Positions 33,193 to 42,122 of a stretch of DNA of 64,000 nt are shown here, in pieces. How positions within the stretch are numbered: the stretch's first letter is position 1; every line of letters begins with the position of its first letter. The DNA is from Streptomyces sp. NBC_00536. GTDB taxonomy: Bacteria; Actinomycetota; Actinomycetes; Streptomycetales; Streptomycetaceae. The position numbers and the translations under genes are program-made. The stretch is from positions 4,464,001-4,528,000 of the forward strand of contig NZ_CP107819.1 in assembly GCF_036346295.1 (NCBI RefSeq). Reading direction: 5' to 3'. Below the pieces are notes generated by a model. It searched no databases. It saw only the letters and a list, made by a program, of their open reading frames with translations, and was not told where the DNA came from.

Positions 33193-33296
33193 GGTTCCTC
33201 CTCGCAGGCGTACCGGGTCGTACTGCCTTTGCCTCATTCATGCCCAGCCGCACGGGCGCGTCAACGGCGCATTGGGGCAGGCGCCGTGATGCGCCG

Positions 33297-33974
33297 TCAG
33301 GCGCCGTCGACCGCCGTCGGCGGCTGCAGCTCGTCGGCGTGCTCGCCCGTCACCAGGTAGACGACGCGCTTGGCGACCGAGACCGCGTGGTCGGCGAAAC
33401 GCTCGTAGTAGCGGCCCAGCAGCGTCACGTCGACGGCCGTCTCGATGCCGTGCTTCCAGCGGTCGTCCATCAGGTGCTGGAACAGCGTGCGGTGCAGCTG
33501 GTCCATCTCGTCGTCGTCCTGCTCCAGCTGGAGCGCGAGGTCGACGTCCTTGGTGATGATGACCTCGGCGGCCTTCGCCATCAGGCGCTGCGCCAGCTGC
33601 CCCATCTCCAGGATGGTGGCGTGCAGGTCCCGCGGGACCGCCGTGTCCGGGAAGCGCAGCCGGGCGAGCTTCGCCACGTGCTGGGCCAGGTCGCCGGAGC
33701 GCTCCAGGTCCGCGCTCATGCGCAGCGAGGTCACCACGATGCGCAGATCGGTGGCTACGGGCTGCTGCCGGGCCAGCAGGGCGATGGCGCGGGCCTCCAG
33801 GTCGTGCTGGAGGTCGTCCACCTTCTGGTCGGCGGCGATGACGCTCTCGGCGAGCTTGAGGTCGGCGTCGAGCATGGCCGTGGTCGCCCGGCCGATCGCG
33901 GAACCGACGAGCCGGGCCATCTCGACCAGGCCTTCTCCGATCGAGTCCAGTTCCTCGTGGTACGCGTCCCGCAT
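33297..33974 (-). CDS. phoU: PhoU, phosphate-signalling regulator
   Basis: PhoU links phosphate transport to the PhoR kinase. The 225-residue protein has the two three-helix PhoU repeats with metal-binding motifs EARAIALLARQQP and DLERSGDLAQHVAKLA in the first half. The matching ERFADHAVSVAKRVVYLV lies near the C-terminus. It starts MRDAYHEELDSIGEGLVEMA as usual. It is divergent from phoR-phoP, and the shared intergenic region carries a PHO-box-like direct repeat on the strand read by phoU, which suggests control by PhoP. Confidence 0.94.
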   Translation of the reverse strand: MRDAYHEELDSIGEGLVEMARLVGSAIGRATTAMLDADLKLAESVIAADQKVDDLQHDLEARAIALLARQQPVATDLRIVVTSLRMSADLERSGDLAQHVAKLARLRFPDTAVPRDLHATILEMGQLAQRLMAKAAEVIITKDVDLALQLEQDDDEMDQLHRTLFQHLMDDRWKHGIETAVDVTLLGRYYERFADHAVSVAKRVVYLVTGEHADELQPPTAVDGA

Positions 33975-34075
33975 GGTGGGTGTCCCTCTCTTGCGTCGTG
34001 CCCGCTCGTGCGTGGGGCCGGGGCCTCTTGCCCCACGTTGACACGTTGAGCCGTAAACGCGTCCGACTCCGGCAT

Positions 34076-34108
34076 CACAAGTGAATCAACCCCGTCGCCA
34101 GGGTGAAC
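34076..34108 (-). promoter_or_regulatory. PHO-box-like PhoP binding site
   Basis: On the minus strand GTTCACCCTGG (34108-34098) and ATTCACTTGTG (34086-34076) are in register, separated by exactly one 11-base unit. They match the direct-repeat unit (GTTCACC core) that PhoP recognises in Streptomyces. The position, 100 bases upstream of phoU and 75 before phoR, suits joint control of both. Confidence 0.6.
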
Positions 34109-34181
34109 TCTGGGCGACGACTGTTCGAGGTGCCACCCGAACGGCTGTGGAAGTCTCGTCGCACCTGCTTAACCTGGACAC

Positions 34182-35420
34182 ATGGACGTGAACGCGGCGG
34201 TCGCCGCAGCTGCAGCGATCGCCGGGTTGTGCACCGGTGTGATCGCCATGCTGGCGTTCCGCTGGAGCGAGCGCGACCAAGCCCGCCCCACCCGGAGCTC
34301 CATGCGACCCGACATCAATGCGGTACTCCCGCCCGGAGTGGACACCGTCCTCTCCGTACTCCGCTCCTCCGCCGTCGTACTGGACGAGGGTGACGCGGTG
34401 GTCAAGGCCAGCTCCGCGGCGTACGCCCTCGGCCTGGTGCGCGGCGGCAAACTCGCCGTGGAGCCCATGCTCCACATGGCCCGCGACACCCGCCGCGACG
34501 GGGAGATACGCCAGATCGAACTGGACCTCCCGCGCCGCGGCACCGGCCGCGGCGAGGCCCTCGCCGTCTCGGCGCGGGTCGCCCCGCTCGGCTCCCGCCT
34601 CGTACTGCTGCTGGTCGAGGACCTGACGGAGGCCCGCCGGATCGAGGCGGTCCGCCGTGACTTCGTCGCCAACGTCTCGCACGAGCTGAAGACCCCCGTC
34701 GGCGCGATCTCCCTGCTCTCCGAGGCCGTCATGGACGCGGCCGACGACCCCGAGGCGGTCAGCCGCTTCGCCGGCCGCATGCAGATCGAGGCGACCCGGC
34801 TGATCAACCTCGTCCAGGAGCTGATCGACCTCTCCCGGGTCCAGAACGACGACCCGCTGGAGGACGCCGAACCGGTCCGCGCCGACACCCTGGTCGCCGA
34901 GGCCATCGACCGCTGCCGCCACACGGCCTCCTCCAAGCAGATCACCATGGCCGTCGGCGGCACCGCCGACCTGCGGATCTGGGGCAACCGGGGGCAGCTC
35001 GCCGCCGCCCTCGGAAACCTCGTCGAGAACGCCGTGAACTACAGCCCCGCCCGCACCCGCGTCGGCATCGCCGCGCGCCGGGTGAACGCGCCGGGTGGAG
35101 ACTTGATCGAGATAGCCGTGACCGACCAGGGCATCGGCATCCCGGAAAAGGACCGTGAGCGCATCTTCGAACGCTTCTACCGCGTGGACCCGGCCCGCTC
35201 CCGTGCCACGGGCGGCACCGGCCTCGGCCTCGCGATCGTGAAGCACGTGGCCGCCTCGCACGGCGGGGAGGTCACGGTGTGGAGTTCCGAGGGACAGGGC
35301 TCCACCTTCACCCTGCGGCTTCCGGAGGCCGCCGTACCCGCCCCCGCGGCGGCCACCGCACCCGCCCGACCCGTGCTCCAACCCGAACCAGCCATTCCTG
35401 CCCCGGAGGTCCTTCCGTGA
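34182..35420 (+). CDS. phoR: PhoR, phosphate-limitation sensor kinase
   Basis: The 412-residue kinase has one N-terminal membrane helix (AVAAAAAIAGLCTGVIAMLAF) and a PAS-like sensor stretch (about 50-150). The H box DFVANVSHELKTPVGAISLL has the phospho-His near residue 172. The ATPase domain carries NLVENAVNYSP, DQGIGIPEKD and GTGLGLAIVK. It phosphorylates PhoP under phosphate starvation. ATG 34182 lies 6-7 bases after TAACCT, which suggests a leaderless transcript. Its stop overlaps the phoP start (GTGA). Confidence 0.95.
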   Translation: MDVNAAVAAAAAIAGLCTGVIAMLAFRWSERDQARPTRSSMRPDINAVLPPGVDTVLSVLRSSAVVLDEGDAVVKASSAAYALGLVRGGKLAVEPMLHMARDTRRDGEIRQIELDLPRRGTGRGEALAVSARVAPLGSRLVLLLVEDLTEARRIEAVRRDFVANVSHELKTPVGAISLLSEAVMDAADDPEAVSRFAGRMQIEATRLINLVQELIDLSRVQNDDPLEDAEPVRADTLVAEAIDRCRHTASSKQITMAVGGTADLRIWGNRGQLAAALGNLVENAVNYSPARTRVGIAARRVNAPGGDLIEIAVTDQGIGIPEKDRERIFERFYRVDPARSRATGGTGLGLAIVKHVAASHGGEVTVWSSEGQGSTFTLRLPEAAVPAPAAATAPARPVLQPEPAIPAPEVLP

Positions 35421-36097
35421 CCCGAGTGCTCGTCGTCGAGGATGAGGAATCCTTCAGCGACGCCCTGTCCTACATGCTCCGCAAGGAGGGCTTCGAGGTC
35501 GCCATCGCCGCGACCGGGCCCGACGGGCTGGACGAATTCGAGCGCAACGGCGCCGACCTCGTCCTCCTCGACCTGATGCTCCCCGGGCTGCCCGGTACGG
35601 AGGTCTGCCGGCAGCTGCGAGGCCGCTCCAACGTGCCCGTGATCATGGTCACCGCCAAGGACAGCGAGATCGACAAGGTCGTCGGGCTGGAGATAGGAGC
35701 CGATGACTACGTCACCAAGCCCTTCTCCTCGCGCGAACTGGTCGCCCGCATCCGCGCGGTCCTGCGCCGCCGCGGCGAGCCGGAAGAGGTCACCCCGGCG
35801 GCCCTGGAGGCCGGTCCGGTCCGCATGGACGTCGACCGTCACGTGGTCACCGTCGCCGGTGCCAAGGTCGACCTCCCGCTCAAGGAGTTCGACCTCCTGG
35901 AGATGCTGCTGCGCAACGCGGGCCGCGTACTGACCCGCATGCAGCTGATCGACCGGGTGTGGGGCGCTGACTACGTGGGCGACACCAAGACCCTCGACGT
36001 CCACGTCAAGCGCCTGCGCGCCAAGATCGAGCCGGACCCGGGCGCGCCGCGCTACCTGGTCACGGTGCGCGGCCTCGGCTACAAGTTCGAGCCGTAA
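35417..36097 (+). CDS. phoP: PhoP, OmpR-type phosphate response regulator
   Basis: The 226-residue regulator has a receiver domain (acid pair in VVEDEESF, phospho-Asp in LVLLDLMLPG near residue 53, Lys in DDYVTKPFSS). The C-terminal winged helix has VLTRMQLIDRVWGADYVGDT and LDVHVKRLRAKIE. PhoP controls phosphate scavenging and antibiotic production in streptomycetes. It starts at a GTG overlapping the phoR stop, so the two are translationally coupled. A very strong terminator follows. Confidence 0.96.
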   Translation: MTRVLVVEDEESFSDALSYMLRKEGFEVAIAATGPDGLDEFERNGADLVLLDLMLPGLPGTEVCRQLRGRSNVPVIMVTAKDSEIDKVVGLEIGADDYVTKPFSSRELVARIRAVLRRRGEPEEVTPAALEAGPVRMDVDRHVVTVAGAKVDLPLKEFDLLEMLLRNAGRVLTRMQLIDRVWGADYVGDTKTLDVHVKRLRAKIEPDPGAPRYLVTVRGLGYKFEP

Positions 36098-36114
36098 ACC
36101 GAAACCGTACGGGC

Positions 36115-36169
36115 ACACAGACGAGGAGGGCCTCCCCCGGAATCCGGGGGAGGCCCTCCTCGTCTGTGT
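36115..36169. terminator. Very strong terminator between phoP and the lipoprotein gene
   Basis: Arms of 26 bases (36115-36140 and 36144-36169, outer ends ACACAGACGAGG and CCTCGTCTGTGT) are perfectly complementary with only AAT between them. It serves the two convergent genes. Confidence 0.93.
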
Positions 36170-36185
36170 CCGCGAGCGGGGTCGG

Positions 36186-36851
36186 TCAGTGACCGGCGCT
36201 GTGCGACGGGGACGCGGACCCCGAGGGGGTGCCGGACGGCGACGCGGCACCCGAGGGCGACGCGGAACCGGAGGGCGACGGCGTGCCCGAGGGCGAGGCG
36301 GAGGCGCTGCCGGACGGCGTGGCACCGGCCGCGGGGGCCTCGGTCGGGCCGTAGCCCGCGTAGAACCCGGAGGCGGGGACGACGAAGGCGGCCAGCTCGA
36401 CGTCACCGGCCTGGCTCAGCTGGAAGACGACCTTCTGCGCGTCGCCGTCCTTGACGGCCTGGCGGCCGCCCTCGATGACGGCGGAGGCGTTGCCCTTGCC
36501 GCCGAGCACGACCGAGCCGTGGGCGGGCACGGTGACCTTGGCGCCGCCCGTGGAGTCCTTCAGCGTCACCTTGCCGGTGGCACCCGCGAGGGTGACGGCG
36601 TCGAGGGTCTGCGGGGTGGCGCCGGTGTTGAAGACGGTCGCCGAGACGACGGCCGGGCCCTTGCCGTCCTTCGTGCCCTGGGTGATGACCAGTGCGTTCT
36701 GGACCTTGATGTCGCCCTTGGTGACGGCGGCGTTGTCCGGCTTGATTTCGAGCGTCTGTGCGTCGTTGCCCGCGCCGCATGCGGCGAGCGAGGCGATCGA
36801 GAACGCGAGGGCGGAGGCGGCGAGAGCGCCGCGTCGAAGGCTGCGGCTCAC
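36186..36851 (-). CDS. Secreted lipoprotein with Ser/Pro-rich tail
   Basis: The 221-residue protein has a signal peptide with lipobox SLAAC (Cys about residue 25), then a beta-sandwich-like domain (about 30-160) with strands such as GPAVVSATVFNTGATPQTLD and VTVPAHGSVVLGG. Its pattern recalls PCu(A)C copper chaperones and similar DUF461 proteins, but the Met/His copper motif is not evident. The C-terminus is a 50-residue PSGSA repeat that probably spans the cell wall. Function is unknown. It converges with phoP. The start GTG at 36851 has an AGGAG about 12 bases upstream. Confidence 0.82.
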   Translation of the reverse strand: MSRSLRRGALAASALAFSIASLAACGAGNDAQTLEIKPDNAAVTKGDIKVQNALVITQGTKDGKGPAVVSATVFNTGATPQTLDAVTLAGATGKVTLKDSTGGAKVTVPAHGSVVLGGKGNASAVIEGGRQAVKDGDAQKVVFQLSQAGDVELAAFVVPASGFYAGYGPTEAPAAGATPSGSASASPSGTPSPSGSASPSGAASPSGTPSGSASPSHSAGH

Positions 36852-37400
36852 GGCGGCGGCAACTCCTAGGACGTACGGACGGAGGACGGCGAGGCAGGTA
36901 CTGCGGGTGGTGCGGTCGGGCGGCGGGTAAAGCCGCCCTAAGTGTGTGTCAGCGCGCTTAGGTTACCGAGCCGCCGCCCCGCCCCCGCACCCGACCCTCC
37001 GCAGTGCGCGGGCCACCCTGAACCCGTCCCGTCGATCTCGCAATTAATGATCAATTCCGGGATTCCTTCGAACAGCGCTCCGTGATCAATTCGGGATTGG
37101 GCCGGAACCCGCTACAGAGTGGCCTCACCAGTCGTACGGAGTAGTTCGGTTTCACCGCGCCGAACCAGGCAAAACGGGACGTACGTCACGTCGAGCGCGG
37201 CGCCCCGCGGGTGTAGCGTGGTCGATTCTGTCCGTCCGCGCAGTGGCTCCGACCTGCGAATACCCCCTTCCGGAAGCCCTCCGCAGCACGATCGTGTCGC
37301 TGTTGTCAAGCCCCGAGATAGGCCCTGACCTGCGAAAACGCCATTCATAACAGTCGGTTCTCGTGTTACCCTGGATAGCCACGGAAGGGGTACCTGTCAC
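36852..37400. other. 549-bp regulatory gap upstream of carD
   Basis: No gene is supported here. It contains an inverted pair CCTAAG / CTTAGG (36936-36941, 36956-36961), and two direct copies of TGATCAATTC(C)GGGATT (37048-37064 and 37083-37100, 35 bases apart). It also has a TAGCGT hexamer at 37214-37219 and a repeated GACCTGCGAA (37251-37260, 37327-37336). TACCCT near 37367 is a possible carD -10 element. The density of short repeats suggests several promoters or binding sites. Confidence 0.55.
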
Positions 37401-37883
37401 ATGACGTTCAAGGTTGGCGACACCGTGGTCTATCCCCATCACGGGGCCGCGCTGATCGAGGCCATCGAAACTCGCCAGATCAAAGGCGTGGACAAGACCT
37501 ACTTGGTGCTCAAGGTCGCCCAGGGTGACCTGACGGTTCGCGTACCTGCGGACAACGCGGAGTTCGTCGGTGTCCGCGATGTGGTCGGCCAGGACGGGCT
37601 GGACCGGGTCTTCGAGGTGCTTCGCGCACCGTACGCCGAAGAGCCGACGAACTGGTCTCGTCGCTACAAGGCAAATCTGGAGAAGCTCGCCTCTGGCGAT
37701 GTCATCAAGGTCGCGGAAGTAGTCCGTGACCTGTGGCGTCGTGAGCGCGAGCGCGGGCTCTCCGCGGGCGAGAAGCGCATGCTCGCGAAGGCGCGCCAGA
37801 TCCTGGTGAGCGAGCTCGCGCTCGCCGAAAACACCAACGAGGACAAGGCCGAGGCCCTCCTCGACGAGGTTCTCGCGTCCTGA
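37401..37883 (+). CDS. carD: CarD/CdnL-family RNA polymerase-binding transcription factor
   Basis: CarD stabilises open promoter complexes, especially at rRNA promoters. The 160-residue protein has the Tudor-like RNA-polymerase-interacting domain at the N-terminus ([40 protein letters not shown]). The helical DNA-minor-groove domain follows ([33 protein letters not shown] [15 protein letters not shown]). Codon use is less GC3-extreme than that of neighbours, as is usual for highly expressed genes. It begins 9-14 bases after GGAAGGGG. The ispD gene follows after 294 bases. Confidence 0.95.
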   Translation: MTFKVGDTVVYPHHGAALIEAIETRQIKGVDKTYLVLKVAQGDLTVRVPADNAEFVGVRDVVGQDGLDRVFEVLRAPYAEEPTNWSRRYKANLEKLASGDVIKVAEVVRDLWRRERERGLSAGEKRMLAKARQILVSELALAENTNEDKAEALLDEVLAS

Positions 37884-38177
37884 CGCGACGAACCGCCTAC
37901 ACAGCAGTCGTGCCGCGGTGCCCGATGACGGCCCTCTCGCTCGCCGAGAGGACTGTCGCCGGGCGCTGCGGCATGTCTGTTTCCCCGGCCTCCACCGCGC
38001 ATCCCCGGTCGCCGCATGCCGAGCTGCCGCATCCGGCTCCCCGCGCACAGCGCGGTGGCGGGCCGGGTCCGGGCAGCCGGCTCGACCGGTCGTCACGGAA
38101 GGGGCGAGGGCGTCGCACCCGGCACCCTTCTGGCCATACCCACGTCGGCCGAAGTCACAAACCCGGAGCCACCACCG
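37884..38177 (+). other. Gap between carD and ispD
   Basis: About 294 bases without a supported gene. A short hairpin CCTCTCG-CTCGC-CGAGAGG lies near 37942-37960 and could attenuate or terminate carD transcription. The remainder is G/C-rich without a clear promoter. Confidence 0.4.
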
Positions 38178-38924
38178 ATGTATGACGAAACGCGTCCCCA
38201 CCGCACCGCCGCGGTGATCCCCGCGGCCGGCCGCGGCACCCGGCTGGGCCCCGGCGCCCCCAAGGCCCTGCGCTCCCTGGGTGGCGTCCCGATGCTGATC
38301 CACGCCGTGCGCGCCATGGCCCGCTCCCGCGCCGTCTCCCTCGTGGTCGTCGTCGCCCCGCCCGGCGGCGCCCAGGAGGTCAGGAACCTCCTCGACGAGC
38401 ACGCGCTGCCCGAGCGGACCGACTTCGTCGTGGTCTCCGGCGGCGAGACCCGCCAGGAGTCCGTACGGGCCGGCCTGGACGCGCTCCCGGACACCATCAC
38501 CTCCGTCCTCATCCACGACGCGGCCCGCCCCCTGGTGCCCGTGGACACCGTGGACGCGGTCGTGGAGGCCGTCCGCGACGGCGCGCCCGCCGTGGTCCCC
38601 GCGATGCCGCTCTCCGACACCGTCAAGGAGGTCGAGCCCGGCAAGCCGGGCGAGCCCGAGCCGGTCGTCGCCACCCCCGAGCGGGCCCGGCTGCGCGCCG
38701 TGCAGACCCCGCAGGGCTTCGACCTGGCCACCCTGGTCCGCGCCCACGAGCGCATCGCCGTCAACGGCGAGGGCGCCACGGACGACGCCGGAATGGTGGA
38801 AAAGCTCGGCGTGCCCGTGGTGCTCGTCCCCGGCCACGAGGAAGCCTTCAAGGTGACCCGCCCGCTCGACCTGGTCCTCGCCGAGGCCGTACTCGCCCGC
38901 AGGAGGGCCACCGATGTCTACTAG
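38178..38924 (+). CDS. ispD: IspD, 2-C-methyl-D-erythritol 4-phosphate cytidylyltransferase
   Basis: IspD makes CDP-methylerythritol from MEP and CTP in the non-mevalonate isoprenoid pathway. The 248-residue enzyme shows the nucleotidyltransferase loop [20 protein letters not shown], the [15 protein letters not shown] segment, the metal Asp in [12 protein letters not shown] and the C-terminal [14 protein letters not shown] 38178 gives the family N-terminus. It overlaps ispF by 11 bases, as in many bacteria where the two form one unit. Confidence 0.95.
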   Translation: MYDETRPHRTAAVIPAAGRGTRLGPGAPKALRSLGGVPMLIHAVRAMARSRAVSLVVVVAPPGGAQEVRNLLDEHALPERTDFVVVSGGETRQESVRAGLDALPDTITSVLIHDAARPLVPVDTVDAVVEAVRDGAPAVVPAMPLSDTVKEVEPGKPGEPEPVVATPERARLRAVQTPQGFDLATLVRAHERIAVNGEGATDDAGMVEKLGVPVVLVPGHEEAFKVTRPLDLVLAEAVLARRRATDVY

Positions 38925-39423
38925 CCCGCGACCGGCCCTCCCCCTGCTCCCGCAGGTGGGCATCGGCACCGACGTCCACGCCTTCGAGACCGGCCGCGAA
39001 CTGTGGTGCGCCGGCCTGCTCTGGGAGGGCGAGGACGGCCTGGCCGGGCACTCCGACGGCGACGTCGCCGCCCACGCCGCCTGCGACGCCCTGTTCTCCG
39101 CGGCGGGCGTCGGCGACCTCGGCGCGCACTTCGGCACCTCCCGCCCCGAGTGGTCCGGCGCCTCCGGCGTCACCCTGCTGGCCGAGGCGGCCCGGATCGT
39201 CCGCGCCGAAGGCTTCGAGATCGGGAACATCGCCGTCCAGGTCATCGGCGTGCGCCCGAAGATCGGCAAGCGGCGCGACGAAGCGCAGAAGACACTGACC
39301 GCCGCGGCCGGAGCCCCCGTCTCCGTTTCCGGCACCACCACCGACGGCCTGGGCCTCACCGGCCGGGCCGAGGGCCTCGCCGCGATCGCCACGGCGCTGG
39401 TGTACCGCACGAGCGGGGCCTGA
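38914..39423 (+). CDS. ispF: IspF, 2-C-methyl-D-erythritol 2,4-cyclodiphosphate synthase
   Basis: IspF cyclises CDP-methylerythritol phosphate with loss of CMP. The 169-residue protein carries the zinc ligands in [12 protein letters not shown] and the [12 protein letters not shown] motif. It also has the hydrophobic-cavity segment [18 protein letters not shown] and the C-terminal [17 protein letters not shown]. The N-terminal 14 residues extend beyond the core and result from the overlap with ispD. A hairpin follows before cysS. Confidence 0.95.
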   Translation: MSTSPRPALPLLPQVGIGTDVHAFETGRELWCAGLLWEGEDGLAGHSDGDVAAHAACDALFSAAGVGDLGAHFGTSRPEWSGASGVTLLAEAARIVRAEGFEIGNIAVQVIGVRPKIGKRRDEAQKTLTAAAGAPVSVSGTTTDGLGLTGRAEGLAAIATALVYRTSGA

Positions 39424-39471
39424 GTACGACCGTACGAACGCCTCGCACGGCACCGCTTCCGCAACAAAGCC

Positions 39472-39500
39472 GCCCCGCGCCCCCGAAAGGGTCGCGGGGC
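39472..39500 (+). terminator. Hairpin between ispF and cysS
   Basis: GCCCCGCG (39472-39479) and CGCGGGGC (39493-39500) pair around CCCCCGAAAGGGT, which adds an inner CCC/GGG stem. It lies 49 bases after the ispF stop and just ahead of the cysS promoter. Confidence 0.65.
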
Positions 39501-39529
39501 ACTGCCGCACGCGCACTACCCTGGATGCC

Positions 39530-40930
39530 GTGACTCTTCGCCTGTACGACACCAGCGCCCGGCAGATCCGTGACTTCACTCCGCTCGTCGCGGGCTGCGT
39601 CTCGATCTACCTCTGTGGTGCCACCGTGCAGGCGGCTCCGCACATCGGGCACGTCCGCTCGTACCTCAACTTCGACATCCTGCGCCGCTGGCTCACCTAC
39701 CGCGGCCTCGACGTCACCTTCATCCGCAACGTCACCGACATCGACGACAAGATCATCTCGAAGGCGGCCGACCAGGGCCGCCCCTGGTGGTCCATCGGCT
39801 ACGAGAACGAGCGCGCCTTCAACGACGGCTACGACGCCCTGGGCTGCCTCCCGCCCACCTACGAGCCGCGCGCGACCGGCCACGTGCCGGAGATGATCGA
39901 GATGATGCGCGGCCTGATCGAGCGCGGTCACGCCTACGAGGCCGACGGCAGCGTCTACTTCGACGTGCGCTCCTTCCCCGGCTACCTGGAGCTGTCCAAC
40001 CAGGACATCGACGAGCTGCGCCAGCCCGCCGAGAGCGGCATCACCGGCAAGCGCGACCCCCGCGACTTCGCCATGTGGAAGGCCACCAAGCCGGGCGAGC
40101 CCGACTGGGAGACCCCGTGGGGCCGCGGCCGTCCCGGCTGGCACCTGGAGTGCTCGGCGATGGCCCACAAGTACCTCGGCAGCGCCTTCGACATCCACGG
40201 CGGCGGCCTCGACCTGATCTTCCCGCACCACGAGAACGAGATCGCCCAGGCCAAGGCCTACGGCGACGAGTTCGCGAAGTACTGGATGCACAACGCCTGG
40301 GTCACCATGTCCGGCGAGAAGATGTCGAAGTCCCTCGGGAACTCGGTCCTCGTCTCCGAGATGGTCAAGCACTGGCGCCCCATCGTCCTGCGCTACTACC
40401 TCGGCACCCCGCACTACCGCTCGATGATCGAATACAGCGAGGAATCCCTGCGCGAGGCCGAATCCGGCTTCGCCCGCATCGAGGGCTTCATCCAGCGCGT
40501 CATCGAGAAGGCCGGCAAGAACGTCGAGCCCGCCACCGAGGTGCCGCCCGCCTTCGCCGAGGCCATGGACGAGGACCTCGGCGTCCCCCAGGCCCTCGCG
40601 ATCATCCACACCACCGTCCGCCAAGGGAACAGCGCGCTCGCCGCCGACGACAAGGACGCCGCGATCGCCCGCCTCTCCGAGGTACGGGCCATGCTGGCCA
40701 TCCTCGGACTCGACCCGCTCGACCCGCACTGGGCCGGGGAAACCGACCGCGGCGAGGACCTGCACGGCGCCGTCGACACACTCGTCCGCCTCGTCCTGGA
40801 GCAGCGCGAATCCGCGCGGGCCCGCAAGGACTGGGCGACCGCCGACGCGATCCGCGACCAGCTCCAGCAGTCCGGCCTGGTCATCGAGGACGGTCCGACG
40901 GGTCCCCGCTGGACGCTCGGCCCCCGCTGA
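39530..40930 (+). CDS. cysS: CysS, cysteinyl-tRNA synthetase
   Basis: CysS charges tRNA-Cys. The 466-residue class I synthetase shows the HIGH motif ([12 protein letters not shown]), zinc-site residues (YLCGAT, HLECSAM, HHENE) and KMSKS ([12 protein letters not shown]). The C-terminal helical domain includes [18 protein letters not shown]. The HIGH region reads [12 protein letters not shown], where most CysS have GPTVYD before HIGH. The GTG at 39530 is 7 bases after a TACCCT hexamer (39517-39522), so the transcript is probably leaderless. Supply of charged tRNA-Cys is the probable signal read by the leader peptide at 5.9 kb. Confidence 0.95.
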   Translation: MTLRLYDTSARQIRDFTPLVAGCVSIYLCGATVQAAPHIGHVRSYLNFDILRRWLTYRGLDVTFIRNVTDIDDKIISKAADQGRPWWSIGYENERAFNDGYDALGCLPPTYEPRATGHVPEMIEMMRGLIERGHAYEADGSVYFDVRSFPGYLELSNQDIDELRQPAESGITGKRDPRDFAMWKATKPGEPDWETPWGRGRPGWHLECSAMAHKYLGSAFDIHGGGLDLIFPHHENEIAQAKAYGDEFAKYWMHNAWVTMSGEKMSKSLGNSVLVSEMVKHWRPIVLRYYLGTPHYRSMIEYSEESLREAESGFARIEGFIQRVIEKAGKNVEPATEVPPAFAEAMDEDLGVPQALAIIHTTVRQGNSALAADDKDAAIARLSEVRAMLAILGLDPLDPHWAGETDRGEDLHGAVDTLVRLVLEQRESARARKDWATADAIRDQLQQSGLVIEDGPTGPRWTLGPR

Positions 40931-40941
40931 GCCCAGCTCGT

Positions 40942-40969
40942 TGTGCCGCCCGGCGCTCCGGGCGGCACA
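40942..40969 (+). terminator. Terminator after cysS
   Basis: TGTGCCGCCCGG and CCGGGCGGCACA form a perfect 12-bp stem with a 4-base CGCT loop, 11 bases after the stop codon. Confidence 0.85.
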
Positions 40970-41015
40970 CTCTTCATACGTACACACTGCTGAACAAACG
41001 AAACAGGTATAGGTC

Positions 41016-41972
41016 ATGGCCGGGAACAGCCAGCGCAGGAACCGCCGCACGTCCAACAAGAAGGGCGCGACGGTCGGCAGCGGTGGCCAGCGGCGCAGGG
41101 GCCTGGAAGGCAAGGGCCCCACGCCCAAGGCCGAGGACCGCAAGAAGCACAAGGCGAACCGCATCGCCGGCGCCATGGCCCGCCAGGCGGCCAAGCGCCG
41201 CCCGGCCCCCCGCCGCGGCGGCCCCAAGGGCACCAGCGAGATGGTCGTCGGCCGCAACCCGGTCTTCGAGGCCCTGCGCGACGGCGTGCCCGCCACCACC
41301 CTCTACGTCCAGCAGTTCATCGACAACGACGAGCGCGTCCGCGAAGCCCTCCAGCTCGCCGCCGCGCGCGGCAACATCAACCTGATGGAAGCCCCGCGCC
41401 CCGAGCTGGACCGCATGACCAACGGGCTCAACCACCAGGGTCTGGTCCTCCAGGTCCCGCCGTACGAGTACGCCCTGCCGGACGAGCTGACCGCCGCCGC
41501 CTACGACAACGGCGAGGAACCCCTCATCGTCGCCCTCGACGGCGTCACCGACCCGCGCAACCTCGGCGCGATCATCCGCTCCGTCTCCGCCTTCGGCGGC
41601 CACGGCGTGGTCATCCCCGAGCGTCGCGCCGCCAGCATGACCGCCGGCGCCTGGAAGTCCTCCGCCGGCACCGCGGCCCGCACCCCGGTCGCCCGGGTCA
41701 CCAACCTGACCCGCGCCCTGGAGGCGTACAAGAAGGAAGGCCTGACCGTCGTCGGCCTCGCCGCCGACGGCACGCACACGGTCGACGACCTCGAACAGCT
41801 CGCCGGCCCCGTCGTCATCGTCATCGGCAGCGAGGGCAAGGGCCTCGGCCGCCTCGTCGGCGAGACCTGCGACTACCTCGTCCGCATCGCGATGCCGGGC
41901 GGCGCCGAGTCGCTCAACGCCGGTGTCGCCGCCGGTGTGGTCCTGTACGAGACCGCGCGCCGCCGCGCCTGA
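41016..41972 (+). CDS. rlmB: RlmB-type 23S rRNA 2'-O-ribose methyltransferase (SpoU family)
   Basis: The enzyme methylates a ribose in 23S rRNA (G2251 in E. coli). The 318-residue protein has a basic N-terminal extension (1-70, rich in Arg/Lys) that probably binds RNA. It also has the L30e-like substrate domain ([15 protein letters not shown]) and a knotted SPOUT domain with motif 1 [16 protein letters not shown], motif 2 [13 protein letters not shown] and motif 3 [14 protein letters not shown]. It follows cysS, the usual actinobacterial order, although a terminator lies between them. Confidence 0.93.
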   Translation: MAGNSQRRNRRTSNKKGATVGSGGQRRRGLEGKGPTPKAEDRKKHKANRIAGAMARQAAKRRPAPRRGGPKGTSEMVVGRNPVFEALRDGVPATTLYVQQFIDNDERVREALQLAAARGNINLMEAPRPELDRMTNGLNHQGLVLQVPPYEYALPDELTAAAYDNGEEPLIVALDGVTDPRNLGAIIRSVSAFGGHGVVIPERRAASMTAGAWKSSAGTAARTPVARVTNLTRALEAYKKEGLTVVGLAADGTHTVDDLEQLAGPVVIVIGSEGKGLGRLVGETCDYLVRIAMPGGAESLNAGVAAGVVLYETARRRA

Positions 41973-41991
41973 GCAGTCCCCTTTGGTACCG

Positions 41992-42017
41992 GGCCGGGTG
42001 AACGCTTTCACCCGGCC
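41992..42017 (+). terminator. Terminator after rlmB
   Basis: GGCCGGGTGAA (41992-42002) and TTCACCCGGCC (42007-42017) form an 11-bp stem with a CGCT loop, 20 bases after the stop codon. Confidence 0.85.
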
Positions 42018-42095
42018 GGGTCCCGCCCGGGCCCCCCGAATGGCTTGATCTTGACGGGCCTCGGACACATCCCTGCTGTCAAGGCAGTGTCCTAA

Positions 42096-42122
42096 ACACT
42101 CATCACTCGGTTAGATGAGTGT
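42096..42122 (+). promoter_or_regulatory. Inverted repeat overlapping the start of the DoxX-like gene
   Basis: ACACTCATC (42096-42104) and GATGAGTGT (42114-42122) are perfect 9-base arms, and the right arm contains the ATG start (42115). TTAGAT (42111-42116) inside the repeat resembles a -10 element. The site could be an operator or a translation-blocking hairpin. Confidence 0.5.

Noticed and set aside
36936..36961. Iron box (DmdR-type) from CCTAAG / CTTAGG
   Set aside because: The arms are separated by 14 bases and the centre does not match the TTAGGTTAGGCTCACCTAA pattern; only the outer bases look alike.
37884..38177. Small protein gene between carD and ispD
   Set aside because: Frames exist, but codon bias is inconsistent, no ribosome site is visible and the translations are low complexity.
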